From Balneolales bacterium ANBcel1 (GTDB taxonomy: Bacteria; Bacteroidota; Rhodothermia; Balneolales; Natronogracilivirgulaceae): DNA of 64,000 bases. The notes beneath the pieces are model-generated. The model saw nothing but the letters and a program-made list of their open reading frames with translations, was not told the DNA's origin and searched no databases. The stretch covers positions 372,001-436,000 of the forward strand of contig JARULB010000002.1 of assembly GCA_029688905.1 (NCBI GenBank), given 5' to 3'. Positions 35,676-43,820 of this stretch are shown one piece after another. Numbering within the stretch: position 1 is the first letter of the stretch; each line of letters opens with the position of its first letter. The translations under genes were made by a program, and so were the position numbers.

Positions 35676-35735
35676 GCACCTCAAACGGATTGCCGTTAGC
35701 TTGATTCCATATTTTCGATCTTTGCCATAAGCCAT
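35676..35735 (+). repeat. 60-nt cassette-associated repeat, copy 2
   Basis: GCACCTCAAACGG..GCCATAAGCCATT, homologous to 34097-34156 but placed after higA and before the attC-like site, with no gene behind it. It runs straight into the ATTAATAAATCTTGTTATAG stretch that also precedes attC site 1, suggesting a cassette whose coding part was lost. Confidence 0.75.
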
Positions 35736-35761
35736 TAATAAATCTTGTTATAGTAACCGCG

Positions 35762-35849
35762 CTCTAACAAGAAATTTCAAGCGGACGCGAATTTCTCTCT
35801 TGCTCAATTTCAACATCAACGCCGCGCCGCACAACTTTGGCCGTTATAT
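35762..35849 (+). repeat. Integron attC-like recombination site 2
   Basis: CTCTAACAA at the left, CCGTTATAT at the right (cut at G/TTATAT near 35843). The arms GCGG-A-CGCG and CGCGCCGC pair with the same bulged A as in site 1. The two sites share the left arm but differ in the terminal loop, as expected for different cassettes. About 30 nt upstream of the left box are also nearly identical to site 1. Confidence 0.78.
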
Positions 35850-35902
35850 TGATACCATTGTTCCTCTTATTGAGCGAGCTCAAAATCGACTTACAAAAAA
35901 TC

Positions 35903-36703
35903 ATGACTCGCAATCCCCTTGACGATTGTCTGTCGGCCAAATCATCCGGCAACGCGTCCACTCCTTCTGCCCCGGTTACAGCACTCCTGCTGCCGGGATA
36001 CTCTCCGGATCTCGCCTGGATGGCGCGGGCACTCCATGCCGACCGTGTGATTCTGGACGACCGGCACCTGTTCTCTCGAAAAAGCCGGGTACACCGGACA
36101 AAAATCCGGACACCTGACGGCCACCAGTGGCTCTCCCTCCCCGTCGTAACCGAAGACCGGCGCAAACCCATCAACCGTGTGCGAATTGACGACCGGCGCC
36201 CCTGGCTGCAGCACCATCTCCAGGCGCTGGAGTTCAACTATCGGAACAGCCTCTACTTTGATTATTACGAGCCGGAAATACGCGCGGATCTGCAAAGTGC
36301 CGCCAATTACGAGCTGCTTCTGGATGCGGTGCGGCACCTCATGCAGCGGCAATGGATCTATCTGCAGCTCCCGAAGTTTCCAACATGGGCCGGCGAGCTT
36401 GCACCCGGTGCAACCACATCACGTTCAGATCGCAGCTCAGAGTCTGTCCGCCCAAACGATACGACGCACAAATCTCCATCCGTCTCACCCGAAACAAAAG
36501 TCTGGCAGGAGCCCAACAGCCGGAACTATCAAAAACCCCATCCCAACGCGAGTCAGCCTGATTTCCAAATTCCGGAATACCGACAGCATTTCCCGGGATT
36601 TGTTCCGGGATGCGGTGTGCTGGATGTGCTGTTTGAATACGGTCCGGAAACGTGGCAGGTTCTGGAAGCCATTCAGGTCAATCCCGCCAGATCCCATCCT
36701 TGA
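35903..36703 (+). CDS. WbqC-family protein
   Basis: 266 residues from ATG 35903. 'LLPGYSPDLAWMARALHADR' with 'FSRKSRVHRTKIRTPDGHQW', 'LSLPVVTEDRRKPINRVRID' and 'PWLQHHLQALEFNYRNSLYF' matches the WbqC family (DUF/PF08889), members of which occur in polysaccharide and glycan gene clusters; a precise reaction has not been settled. The middle carries a low-complexity insert around residues 175-215. The last 26 bp overlap the convergent gene ending at 36678. The gene starts about 50 bp after the second attC-like site but has the GC-rich codon use of the chromosome, so it marks the end of the cassette island. Confidence 0.85.
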   Translation: MTRNPLDDCLSAKSSGNASTPSAPVTALLLPGYSPDLAWMARALHADRVILDDRHLFSRKSRVHRTKIRTPDGHQWLSLPVVTEDRRKPINRVRIDDRRPWLQHHLQALEFNYRNSLYFDYYEPEIRADLQSAANYELLLDAVRHLMQRQWIYLQLPKFPTWAGELAPGATTSRSDRSSESVRPNDTTHKSPSVSPETKVWQEPNSRNYQKPHPNASQPDFQIPEYRQHFPGFVPGCGVLDVLFEYGPETWQVLEAIQVNPARSHP

Positions 36704-37463
36704 ATCGAATCTCCTCATCCAGTTCACGGACCCAGATATTTCGGAAACTGACATAATCGCTGTGATCCTGAAGCCGGATTCCCGCCGGGCCGTGTTCTTC
36801 GTAATAAGGAGCACCGATATAGCGCGTATTTCCAAAAATTTCGACATTGTTCTGAACCAGTACGCCATTCAGCATTACCGTGACCCGTGCCGGCTTTTCA
36901 ACCTCACCGTCTTCATCAAAAACGGGTGATTTGAAAAATATCTGGTAGGTCTGCCACTCACCCGGACGTTTCGCCGGATTAGCCAGCGGGATGTGCTGTT
37001 TGTAAACACTGCCGTTCATGCCGTTCGAATAGGTGGGATTATTCCAGTTATCCAGCACCTGCACTTCGTACCGATCCTGCAGAAATACGCCGCTGTTACC
37101 ACGACCCTGACCTTCACCATCAATCTCCGCCGGTGCGCGAAACTCAAGATGAAGCTGAATATCACGGAACTCCTGCCGCGTTATGATATCACCGGTTCCG
37201 GGCTTTACGGTCATATATCCATCCCCGAGCGTCCACTCCGCATCCGAACCATCCCTCGACATCCACCCGTCAAGAGAGGTACCGTCAAATAGGATGATCG
37301 CATCAGCCGGTGGTTCACCATGTACATCAACAGGTTCCACTACCGGTGGTTGGGGTTCCCATATTTCGGTTTTTTCCGGATCGGTTATTTCATCGGATTG
37401 CTGCCCGCAGACAACAGCAGCCGATAGAAAGGGTATCAGAAACAGCAGCACAGTTTTTTTCAT
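36678..37463 (-). CDS. 3-keto-disaccharide hydrolase-like protein (DUF1080)
   Basis: 261 residues. Signal peptide (KTVLLFLIPFLSAAVVCGQ), then the DUF1080 beta-jelly roll: 'AIILFDGTSLDGWMSRDGSD', 'IITRQEFRDIQLHLEFRAPA', 'RGNSGVFLQDRYEVQVLDNW', 'PGEWQTYQIFFKSPVF', 'GPAGIRLQDHSDYVSFRNIW'. In Bacteroides, DUF1080 proteins (for example the glucosinolate operon) cleave glycosides already oxidised at C3 by a Gfo/Idh/MocA dehydrogenase. Such dehydrogenases lie nearby, which fits a periplasmic 3-keto pathway. Its ATG is directly preceded by a dispersed leader unit. The 3' end overlaps the WbqC gene on the other strand by 26 bp. Confidence 0.9.
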   Translation of the reverse strand: MKKTVLLFLIPFLSAAVVCGQQSDEITDPEKTEIWEPQPPVVEPVDVHGEPPADAIILFDGTSLDGWMSRDGSDAEWTLGDGYMTVKPGTGDIITRQEFRDIQLHLEFRAPAEIDGEGQGRGNSGVFLQDRYEVQVLDNWNNPTYSNGMNGSVYKQHIPLANPAKRPGEWQTYQIFFKSPVFDEDGEVEKPARVTVMLNGVLVQNNVEIFGNTRYIGAPYYEEHGPAGIRLQDHSDYVSFRNIWVRELDEEIRFKDGIWRD

Positions 37464-37637
37464 GTGTTTAGAAATTTTTGATTTCGCTTACGCGTTACAC
37501 TGGGCACTTCGTGATCTTCGATTCGCTTACGCGTTACACTGGGCACTTCGTGATCTTCGATTCTAATGTCAGATAGAATGACATGACCGTTTTAGTGATG
37601 CGCCTTTGTGTCCAGAAGCCAGCCCGGTCATGTTCAT
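37464..37637 (-). repeat. Leader-type repeat unit U1 (subfamily A with two 39-bp tandem copies)
   Basis: On the minus strand it starts ATGAACATGACCG, closes its stem with CGGTCATG, continues TGACATTAGAATC, then two 39-bp repeats (GAAGATCACGAAGTGCCCAG..., plus-strand 37483-37560) and ends CTAAACAC exactly at the ATG of the DUF1080 gene. The rest of the 37464-37786 gap holds only the promoter side of the ApbE gene. Confidence 0.8.
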
Positions 37638-37786
37638 TTATATTGGCAATCCTCACACGACGCATTTATTTTTGATGGAATAATCCGGAGTTTCATCAGT
37701 TCCAGATAGCATTTTCCCAAATTTATTATCGGACACAATTTCGGCGCATTCCCCTTTAGAGTCATGGTTCGAATGCAAAAACATAC

Positions 37787-38896
37787 ATGAAAGCGTTTCT
37801 GAATCCAAATTATTCTATCAAGGGTGTAACTCACTTCTCTGCCCCGATTGCAGTCGCCACGGCGCTCCTGATGATCAGCGGGTGGATTTCCCCGACCCCG
37901 GCATTCCATTCATTTGAGGAACCGCAAGACCGCATTCAAAACAAAGAACGTTATCAGTTCACATCACCCCATATGGGGAGCAGGTTTCGCATCGTGCTCT
38001 ATGCATCCAGCGACTCGCTCGCATCGGCCGCCGCCGACTCGGCATTCCGCAGAGTCGATGAGTTGAATGAAATCATGAGCGATTATCAGTCAGACAGCGA
38101 GCTGAACCAACTTGCAGCGACGGCCGGGAGTGGTGAGTACGTGCCGGTCAGCCGGCCGCTGTTTGAGGTATTGCACACGGCACAAATGGTAGCGGAACAA
38201 ACCGGCGGCGCGTTTGATATCACTGCCGGCCCCTTTGTCAGATTGTGGCGGGAGATGCGCAGGGATGATCACCCCCAACTGCCCGGTGAAGAGGCGCTCC
38301 GGGAAGCGGCCCGTTCGGTGGGATACAAGCACGTGCATCTGGATGATTCCCGTCAAAAAGTGATGCTTGAAAAGCCCGGCATGAAGCTTGACCTGGGCGG
38401 AATTGCAAAGGGCTATGCCGCCGACGAGATGCAGAAAGTGCTGTATCATTTCGGAATTACATCGGTTTTGATTGATGCAGGCGGAGATATGGTCATCGGC
38501 GCTGCACCACCCGGCACCGATGGATGGCGAATTGCCGTTTCGGCCCATAACGAAGACGGCGACCCCGAACCGTTTCTGCTGACGCTTACTGATACGGCTC
38601 TGAGCACTTCGGGGGATCTTTTCCAGTTTGTTGAAATTGACGGAACAAGATACTCCCACATTATTGACCCGGGAACCGGCCTGGGCATTACCGAACGCCG
38701 GACCGTCACGGTGATTGCCGGAACCGGGATGCTGGCTGACGCCTATTCCACTGCACTGAGCATCTTACCCATATCAGAGGGGCTGGATCTCATCAACAAA
38801 AAAACGGGTTACGCGGCCTATATCGAAGTGGCGGAAACCGACGGTACGGTACTCTCAATAGCATCGGAAACATTCAGAGAACTCCGGGAGAAATAG
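37787..38896 (+). CDS. apbE: FAD:protein FMN transferase (ApbE)
   Basis: 369 residues. An N-terminal hydrophobic segment (SAPIAVATALLMISGWI) probably serves as signal or anchor. The ApbE core follows: 'YQFTSPHMGSRFRIVLYASS', 'EINEIMSDYQSDSELNQL'-type first motif, 'GGAFDITAGPFVRLWREMRR', 'MKLDLGGIAKGYAADEMQKV', 'SVLIDAGGDMVIGAAPPGTD' and 'SHIIDPGTGLGI' with the Mg-binding Asp/Thr set 'MLADAYSTALSI'. ApbE transfers FMN from FAD to Thr of target flavoproteins such as NqrB/NqrC and RnfG in the periplasm. No such target is in the window. It is isolated: divergent from the DUF1080 gene and convergent with the dehydrogenase gene. Confidence 0.93.
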   Translation: MKAFLNPNYSIKGVTHFSAPIAVATALLMISGWISPTPAFHSFEEPQDRIQNKERYQFTSPHMGSRFRIVLYASSDSLASAAADSAFRRVDELNEIMSDYQSDSELNQLAATAGSGEYVPVSRPLFEVLHTAQMVAEQTGGAFDITAGPFVRLWREMRRDDHPQLPGEEALREAARSVGYKHVHLDDSRQKVMLEKPGMKLDLGGIAKGYAADEMQKVLYHFGITSVLIDAGGDMVIGAAPPGTDGWRIAVSAHNEDGDPEPFLLTLTDTALSTSGDLFQFVEIDGTRYSHIIDPGTGLGITERRTVTVIAGTGMLADAYSTALSILPISEGLDLINKKTGYAAYIEVAETDGTVLSIASETFRELREK

Positions 38897-38917
38897 CCCC
38901 TCAATATTGACTGCTCA

Positions 38918-40273
38918 TTAAAGCACCTCAGTTTGGCCGGGAACCGGTACCGGGTAATAGCCATCCTCTTTCGGCATTACAGGCGGTGGCGTATCCCAGT
39001 TCATATCCTCAGGATCAACATCGTGGTGCGGATACATCCGTTTTTTGGACTGTAACGCCTCATCCCATTGGAGGAACTGACCCGAATACGTGGCCATGAA
39101 ACCCATAATGCTGCTCATGGAGGATTTGGCACCCCAGTCACTGTCGTTGATGGTTTTGCCCGATCTTATTGCTGCAAACAGTTCATCATGTTCCACCTGG
39201 TAAGGACTTGGATCATACTCGTCATCATACCGGAACCTGATATTATGCTGCCGGTCACGGATGGTGCCCCTCAATGATCCCGCCGTTGCCAAGTGCCCTT
39301 TGGTACCCTGAAAGTTTTCGCCTACAAAATGATAGCAGCCTGATTGCTGTCGGCATTGAGCTGCAATAACCACTCCGCTCGGATAGGTATACTCCACAAA
39401 GTTGTGATCAAAAATCTGACCATACTCCTTGCCGGTCCGCACTTCTCGTCCCCCCATTCCCTGGGCTGATACCGGATACTCGCCAAGGAGCCAGTTGGCT
39501 ACATCGATATTGTGAATGAGCTGATCAAGCACCTGATCTCCGGCCAGCCAGGTAAAGTGAAAGTGGTTTCTGATTTGATGTTCCAGCTCGGACCATTCGG
39601 GCTGTCGGTGCCGGATAAAAAACGGGCCCTGATTCCAATACACCTGTCCGGATATGATTTCACCGATCGCTCCATCATTTATTCGTTGCACAAGCTCCCG
39701 GTACATCAGTTCATAACGGCGCTGTAACCCCACTACCACGTTCAAGCCTTTTTCCTCCGCTGCTTTACCGGCCTCCATCACCCTTCGGACACCCGTGGCA
39801 TCAACGGCGACCGGTTTTTCCATGAACACATGCTTTCCTTTTCGGACGGCCTCTTCAAAATGGAGCGGGCGGAAATAGGTCGGAGTAGTCAACAGCACGG
39901 CATCAGCAAGATCGATGGCTTTTTTGTACCCGTCAAAGCCAAGAAACCTGTGATCCTCCGGAACATCGAACCTTCCCGTTCCCCCGAACCTTGTGAACAA
40001 GTTATTATAGCTTTCATCAAGACGATCCTCCACGATATCGGCCATGGCAACCAGTTTGACGCCGGGGTCTGCATCCAAAGCCTGAAAAGCGGCACCGGTA
40101 CCACGACTTCCGCATCCGATGAGTGCTATTTTGATGGTATCACTTCCGGCCGCATAGGCGGATGCCCCGATCGGCAATGAACCCAGCATCAACCCTCCTG
40201 CAGTGACGGATGAGGCTTTGATAAAATCACGTCTGGTAAATCCTTTTGATAAGTCGGTGTCCGTTTTTTTCAT
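38918..40273 (-). CDS. Tat-exported Gfo/Idh/MocA oxidoreductase
   Basis: 451 residues. A twin-arginine signal (TRRDFIKASSVTAGGLMLGS) is followed by a Rossmann NAD(P) domain ('TIKIALIGCGSRGTGAAFQA', 'VLLTTPTYFRPLHFEEAVRK', 'GKHVFMEKPVAVDATGVRRV') and the Gfo/Idh/MocA C-terminal domain ('LDQLIHNIDVANWLLGEYPV'). The EKP Lys is the conserved catalytic residue. As a folded protein exported with its cofactor, it would oxidise or reduce sugars in the periplasm. With the DUF1080 and ThuA genes it fits a C3-oxidation route for glycosides. A leader unit abuts its ATG. Confidence 0.92.
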   Translation of the reverse strand: MKKTDTDLSKGFTRRDFIKASSVTAGGLMLGSLPIGASAYAAGSDTIKIALIGCGSRGTGAAFQALDADPGVKLVAMADIVEDRLDESYNNLFTRFGGTGRFDVPEDHRFLGFDGYKKAIDLADAVLLTTPTYFRPLHFEEAVRKGKHVFMEKPVAVDATGVRRVMEAGKAAEEKGLNVVVGLQRRYELMYRELVQRINDGAIGEIISGQVYWNQGPFFIRHRQPEWSELEHQIRNHFHFTWLAGDQVLDQLIHNIDVANWLLGEYPVSAQGMGGREVRTGKEYGQIFDHNFVEYTYPSGVVIAAQCRQQSGCYHFVGENFQGTKGHLATAGSLRGTIRDRQHNIRFRYDDEYDPSPYQVEHDELFAAIRSGKTINDSDWGAKSSMSSIMGFMATYSGQFLQWDEALQSKKRMYPHHDVDPEDMNWDTPPPVMPKEDGYYPVPVPGQTEVL

Positions 40274-40368
40274 GTTTTTAATTTTTCAGATTCACAATGT
40301 CACATGCAGCATCCATGGTCTTAATCACTCGCCTGAGTCGCCGATTTACCGGCCATGGGTGTCTCAAC
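40274..40368 (-). repeat. Leader-type repeat unit U2 (subfamily B) with tail of a further unit upstream
   Basis: Minus strand: CACCCATGG pairs with CCATGGATG around a GGCGAGTGATTAAG loop, then CTGCATGTGACATTGTGAATC and AAAAAC just before the ATG of the dehydrogenase gene. The usual opening ATGAAC is degenerate (GTTGAG). Directly upstream, at 40369-40397, TGACATTATGAATC..AATAAACA looks like the tail of another unit. Confidence 0.75.
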
Positions 40369-40414
40369 TGTTTATTATTTCTGATTCATAATGTCAGGGC
40401 ATCAGGTTATAAGA

Positions 40415-41476
40415 TTACATATCCAGGACCGGCATAATCCAGTATTTCTCCATTTTTTCCCGGGATGGCGTTTCTTTTGGCCGGATGATGCGGAATCCAA
40501 CCATGGGAGCATTGGTATGCCACCACATGCTCCTGGGAATCTGGGGATCGTCCCGACTCCACCTTGGTGATGAACCACGCCGATGGGTACACCGGATATC
40601 TTCGGCATCATCTCGCCATGATCCGCCTCTTGCAGCCCGGGGATAGAGCACATCCGGAAGGAACAGCGGGTTATCCGCGACCTCTCCTTCCAGCTTTTCG
40701 TGATAATCCAGATGAAACTCATCCATGGTCCATTCAGCCACATTACCCATCATATCATAAAGCCCGAATGGGTTGGGATTCTTCTCGGCAACCCTTCCGT
40801 AGCTTCCACTGCTGTTCCCCCAATGCCACTCATAATCATCCAGTTGATCCGGATCGTCGCCAAAATAATAGGTGGATGAAGTGCCGCCTCTGCAGGCATA
40901 TTCCCACTCCGCCTCGGTAGGCAACCGGTGAAACTCTCCGGTTTTGGCCGTCAGCCACATCGCATAAACTACGGCGGCATAATGCGTGATGCTGATAACC
41001 GGGCGCCCGTCTTCGCCCATTCCAAAGGCTCCGTCGCCATACGGAGGCGATGGCGTGGTAATCGCATCGGCCTCAATCCCAAACCGCTCGAGAACTTCAT
41101 TGCCGATCTCTTTGTCAATAACCTCCTGGGCAAACAGATTGTACTGCTCCCATGTTATCTCGTGACTGGACATCCAGAAGGAGTTAACGGCAACCTCTCG
41201 CTGCGGACCCTCGTGGGACTCTTTTCCATCTTCATCGGATGAACGTCCCATCAGAAAAGTCCCTCCCTCTACCGGGACCATCGCTATCTCCACATCGGTT
41301 CCCGGAATCTCCTGGCTATATGCGGAGAAAGTCGTTTCCGATGCCGCATAACCTTCACCTTCCGCTGCATCCCCGGAACGATCCTGAAAGGTCGCGCATC
41401 CGGGAATGACTACCAGAAAAAGCAAAAAACAGCAAGCGGCCGAAAGCCAGACAGAGGAAAATAATGTGTTTCCCAT
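40415..41476 (-). CDS. SUMF1/formylglycine-generating-enzyme-like lipoprotein
   Basis: About 353 residues from ATG 41476 (a TTG at 41503 is in frame). The signal ends at a lipobox (LFLVVIPGC). The FGE-sulfatase domain is clear: 'VEIAMVPVEGGTFLMGRSSD', 'EVAVNSFWMSSHEITWEQYN', 'RLPTEAEWEYACRGGTSSTY', 'NPFGLYDMMGNVAEWTMDEF', 'AARGGSWRDDAEDIRCTHRR', 'VGFRIIR'. True FGEs activate sulfatases with two Cys in the C-terminal core; I do not see that Cys pair, so this is more likely a structural or binding paralogue. No sulfatase is nearby. It lies in the sugar-oxidation cluster. Confidence 0.85.
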   Translation of the reverse strand: MGNTLFSSVWLSAACCFLLFLVVIPGCATFQDRSGDAAEGEGYAASETTFSAYSQEIPGTDVEIAMVPVEGGTFLMGRSSDEDGKESHEGPQREVAVNSFWMSSHEITWEQYNLFAQEVIDKEIGNEVLERFGIEADAITTPSPPYGDGAFGMGEDGRPVISITHYAAVVYAMWLTAKTGEFHRLPTEAEWEYACRGGTSSTYYFGDDPDQLDDYEWHWGNSSGSYGRVAEKNPNPFGLYDMMGNVAEWTMDEFHLDYHEKLEGEVADNPLFLPDVLYPRAARGGSWRDDAEDIRCTHRRGSSPRWSRDDPQIPRSMWWHTNAPMVGFRIIRPKETPSREKMEKYWIMPVLDM

Positions 41477-41562
41477 TAATCTTTTTTGTGTTACAGTGTC
41501 CAAATATTTTGCAATTCAAATGCCGCCGGATTCGCCATCAGGCTGCATGGGATGCATAAACG

Positions 41563-42201
41563 TCACTCATCCCGAACCATGGTAAAACGGAAGCTGACCA
41601 GTACATCTTCATCGGTTCTCAGTGCGCCTCTCATAAAGCTGGGCGGCTCCAAATCAAAATCGGCAAACCTGACCTGAAACTCACCAAAAACCACAAATTG
41701 ATCCGGATTATCTGATGAAATTGTTACTTCATGTTCCAGTTGGTGATATGCTCCGGCAGCCTGGGCAACACCCCGGATGACCAGCACATATTCGCGGTCA
41801 GCTTCTCCGACACTTATCGCCTTGACTTCTTCAAGCTCATACGACAGCTCCGGATGCTCATCGCTTTTCAATGTACTATGCATCGCCTGATTCATCGCAC
41901 CAATGCCGGAATCCAGCGAAGACGCAGGGACCGACACATGAACTTCATCAAACCAGGTATCCGGATTGCCATTCTCCACATCGGCCTGAAAAAAAGAAGC
42001 GCTTTCACGAACAACCCCGGAAAAGGTGTCTGACGTGATTTCCCAGTCCCTGACATTTGAGGTGCCGGTGAGGGTAAAACTGACATCGTTAATCCGGAAC
42101 ACCGTACTCCGGTTTTCCGCGCCATCACCGGCGGAAACCGAAACTGCAGCCGGCATAAACAGAAGCAAAGAGAGCAGCAGGGATGTAATAATCATTTTCA
42201 T
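41563..42201 (-). CDS. YceI-family periplasmic lipid-binding protein
   Basis: 212 residues. Signal peptide (ITSLLLSLLLFMPAAVSVSA). The lipocalin-like YceI fold is seen in 'TVFRINDVSFTLTGTSNVRD', 'FDEVHVSVPASSLDSGIGAM' and 'QAMHSTLKSDEHPELSYEL', ending 'LVSFRFTMVRDE'. YceI proteins bind long isoprenoid chains or lipids in the periplasm. Its start overlaps the stop of the ThuA gene (ATGA), so both are translated from one message. The functional link to ThuA is not obvious. Confidence 0.88.
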   Translation of the reverse strand: MKMIITSLLLSLLLFMPAAVSVSAGDGAENRSTVFRINDVSFTLTGTSNVRDWEITSDTFSGVVRESASFFQADVENGNPDTWFDEVHVSVPASSLDSGIGAMNQAMHSTLKSDEHPELSYELEEVKAISVGEADREYVLVIRGVAQAAGAYHQLEHEVTISSDNPDQFVVFGEFQVRFADFDLEPPSFMRGALRTDEDVLVSFRFTMVRDE

Positions 42202-43022
42202 TTATACACAGGACTAATCCACTCCTCATAGGGATGATATTTACTTTCAGCGGCCCAGCGAATTCCGCGTTGCTGAATTGCCCACGCCTCCGGAACATCA
42301 AAAACATCCATGGTGTGACCCAAAGACGAGTAGAATACCCGGCCGTCCCCATAATACTTTTTCCAGGCAATCGGCATCACACTACCGTCAATCCAGGGGG
42401 CGTGCTCGCCGGAAAAGCGAGTTGTTGCCAACACTTTGACATTCGGATCCACATGCATGTAGTACTGCTCCGTATGCACATCAAAATCAGAGAGACCCCG
42501 CGTAACCCGGTCGGTATGATCAACAATATTTACCCGGTAATCAATAATATTTCCGGGATGCGAAACCCACTGGCCGCCTGTCATAAACTGATACTCTGTA
42601 TTTTGACGGAAGGAATCACACAGTCCGCCGTGCCAGCCTGAAATGCCGGCTCCGTTTTTGATGGTCTTGAGAAGTATCCTCTCCTGGTCCTGGGTAATTT
42701 CGCTCATCGTGACAATCTGGACAATCAGATCGAGCGATTCCATCAGGCTCTCGTCCAGATATGCATCCAGGGTATCCGACACCGTTACATCGGCGCCTTC
42801 CGAGCGCATCCAGGGTACGAAAAGATCGACCGACTCTTTCGGCTCGTGTCCTTCCCATCCACCATAGACATAGAGAACTTTTTTACCCTCCAGGGACGGA
42901 GCCGGCTGATCATCGGCTTTGGCATATTTCCCGGCAAGCAAACTCCCCGGCGCCATGAGCAATCCGGCACCGCCTGCAATCGAAGATTTTAGAAAGTTGC
43001 GACGTGACTTTTTTTGGTTCAT
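42198..43022 (-). CDS. Tat-exported ThuA-domain protein
   Basis: 274 residues. A twin-arginine-type signal (KSRRNFLKSSIAGGAGLLMA) precedes a ThuA/GATase1-like domain: 'KKVLYVYGGWEGHEPKESVD', 'ERILLKTIKNGAGISGWHGG', 'QWVSHPGNIIDYRVNIVDHT' and 'PIAWKKYYGDGRVFYSSLGH'. ThuA proteins are linked to metabolism of trehalose and other glycosides, and recent work connects them with 3-keto-sugar handling; the reaction is still uncertain. Leader unit U3 abuts the ATG and another (U4) precedes it head to tail. Confidence 0.9.
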   Translation of the reverse strand: MNQKKSRRNFLKSSIAGGAGLLMAPGSLLAGKYAKADDQPAPSLEGKKVLYVYGGWEGHEPKESVDLFVPWMRSEGADVTVSDTLDAYLDESLMESLDLIVQIVTMSEITQDQERILLKTIKNGAGISGWHGGLCDSFRQNTEYQFMTGGQWVSHPGNIIDYRVNIVDHTDRVTRGLSDFDVHTEQYYMHVDPNVKVLATTRFSGEHAPWIDGSVMPIAWKKYYGDGRVFYSSLGHTMDVFDVPEAWAIQQRGIRWAAESKYHPYEEWISPVYK

Positions 43023-43212
43023 GTGTTAGAAAGTTTCAGATTCAGAATGTCTCATGCAGCATCCATGGATTTAATCACTCGCCTGTGTGACCAAATTTTG
43101 GGCCATGGATGGTTCATGTGTTAGAAAAAATTTGATTAAACGGACACATGCTATTCCATGACCGGTTTTAATCATGCGCCAGTTGGTCCAGGTTCCAGAC
43201 CGGTCATGCTCT
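43023..43212 (-). repeat. Tandem leader-type repeat units U3 (B) and U4 (A)
   Basis: U3 (43023-43117, 95 nt) opens ATGAACCATCCATGG, pairs CATCCATGG with CCATGGATG, and ends CTAACAC at the ThuA ATG. U4 (43118-43212) pairs CATGACCGGT with ACCGGTCATG and also ends CTAACAC, running directly into the ATGAAC of U3. The ThuA gene itself begins ATGAACC, as though it occupied the place of a further unit. Confidence 0.82.
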
Positions 43213-43820
43213 TTTCAAAATTAAAATCTGTGTGATGCAACATTCGAAAAACACCCGGAAGCTTTGGACCTCCTGCCCCAGCTACATTCGATTGGTAATG
43301 GTATTGTGGATAATTACTGCTCCGCTTCCGATTTTTGATCAAACGCCTTTAAATTATTGATTGGCTATCATTAAGTGAAATTTTATTTTCGATCCGAACA
43401 TTTTTTTACAAAATCACATGATTCATTTTTTGCTCGTTCCCGGAAGCTGACCGGCACGTTGAGGATATTTAACGTTTTAGGTTAAGCGGATACAGGGAGA
43501 TGCACGTCTGGTTTTAATCATGCGCCTGTGTCCAGATACCAGTCCGGTTATGTTCATTTCATCTTATCCACTGCTATGCAAGCACAATTCTGGATGATTC
43601 ATTATGTTGGTTTGGCGTTCTGTTTCAGTGTATTGTGTGGCGGAAGATGATTACTGCAGATTGTTGAGCTAATGCGTCTCTTCCTGTATCGAAATAATAC
43701 GTCTGTTTAAAAAATTTAAATTACGTGGACTCGTGCAATTCCATGATCGGTTTCATCCATGCGCCTGTATGCCCTGGCGCCGGCCCGGTCCATGTTCATA
43801 GCAACTAAACTATTGGCATT
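43213..43820. other. Non-coding region with two degenerate leader-type units (U5, U6)
   Basis: About 600 bp with no credible gene. U5 (about 43466-43557) and U6 (about 43704-43799) lie in minus orientation, each opening ATGAACAT, keeping GGCGCATG.ATTAAA or a variant, and ending near AAACA, but their stems carry mismatches. The AT-rich stretch 43300-43460 has no recognisable motif. Promoters for both the ThuA gene (minus) and the gene at 43821 (plus) must lie in this region. Confidence 0.65.

Noticed and set aside
37483-37560. 39-bp direct repeats as a CRISPR array
   Set aside because: The copies are contiguous with no spacers between them, only two or three per locus, and no cas genes are present.
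40415-41476. True formylglycine-generating enzyme activating a sulfatase
   Set aside because: The catalytic Cys pair is not seen and no sulfatase gene is nearby, so only the family fold is claimed.
43213-43820. A small gene in the long gap before the cytosolic dehydrogenase
   Set aside because: No frame has a start with good composition; the only structure is two degenerate repeat units.
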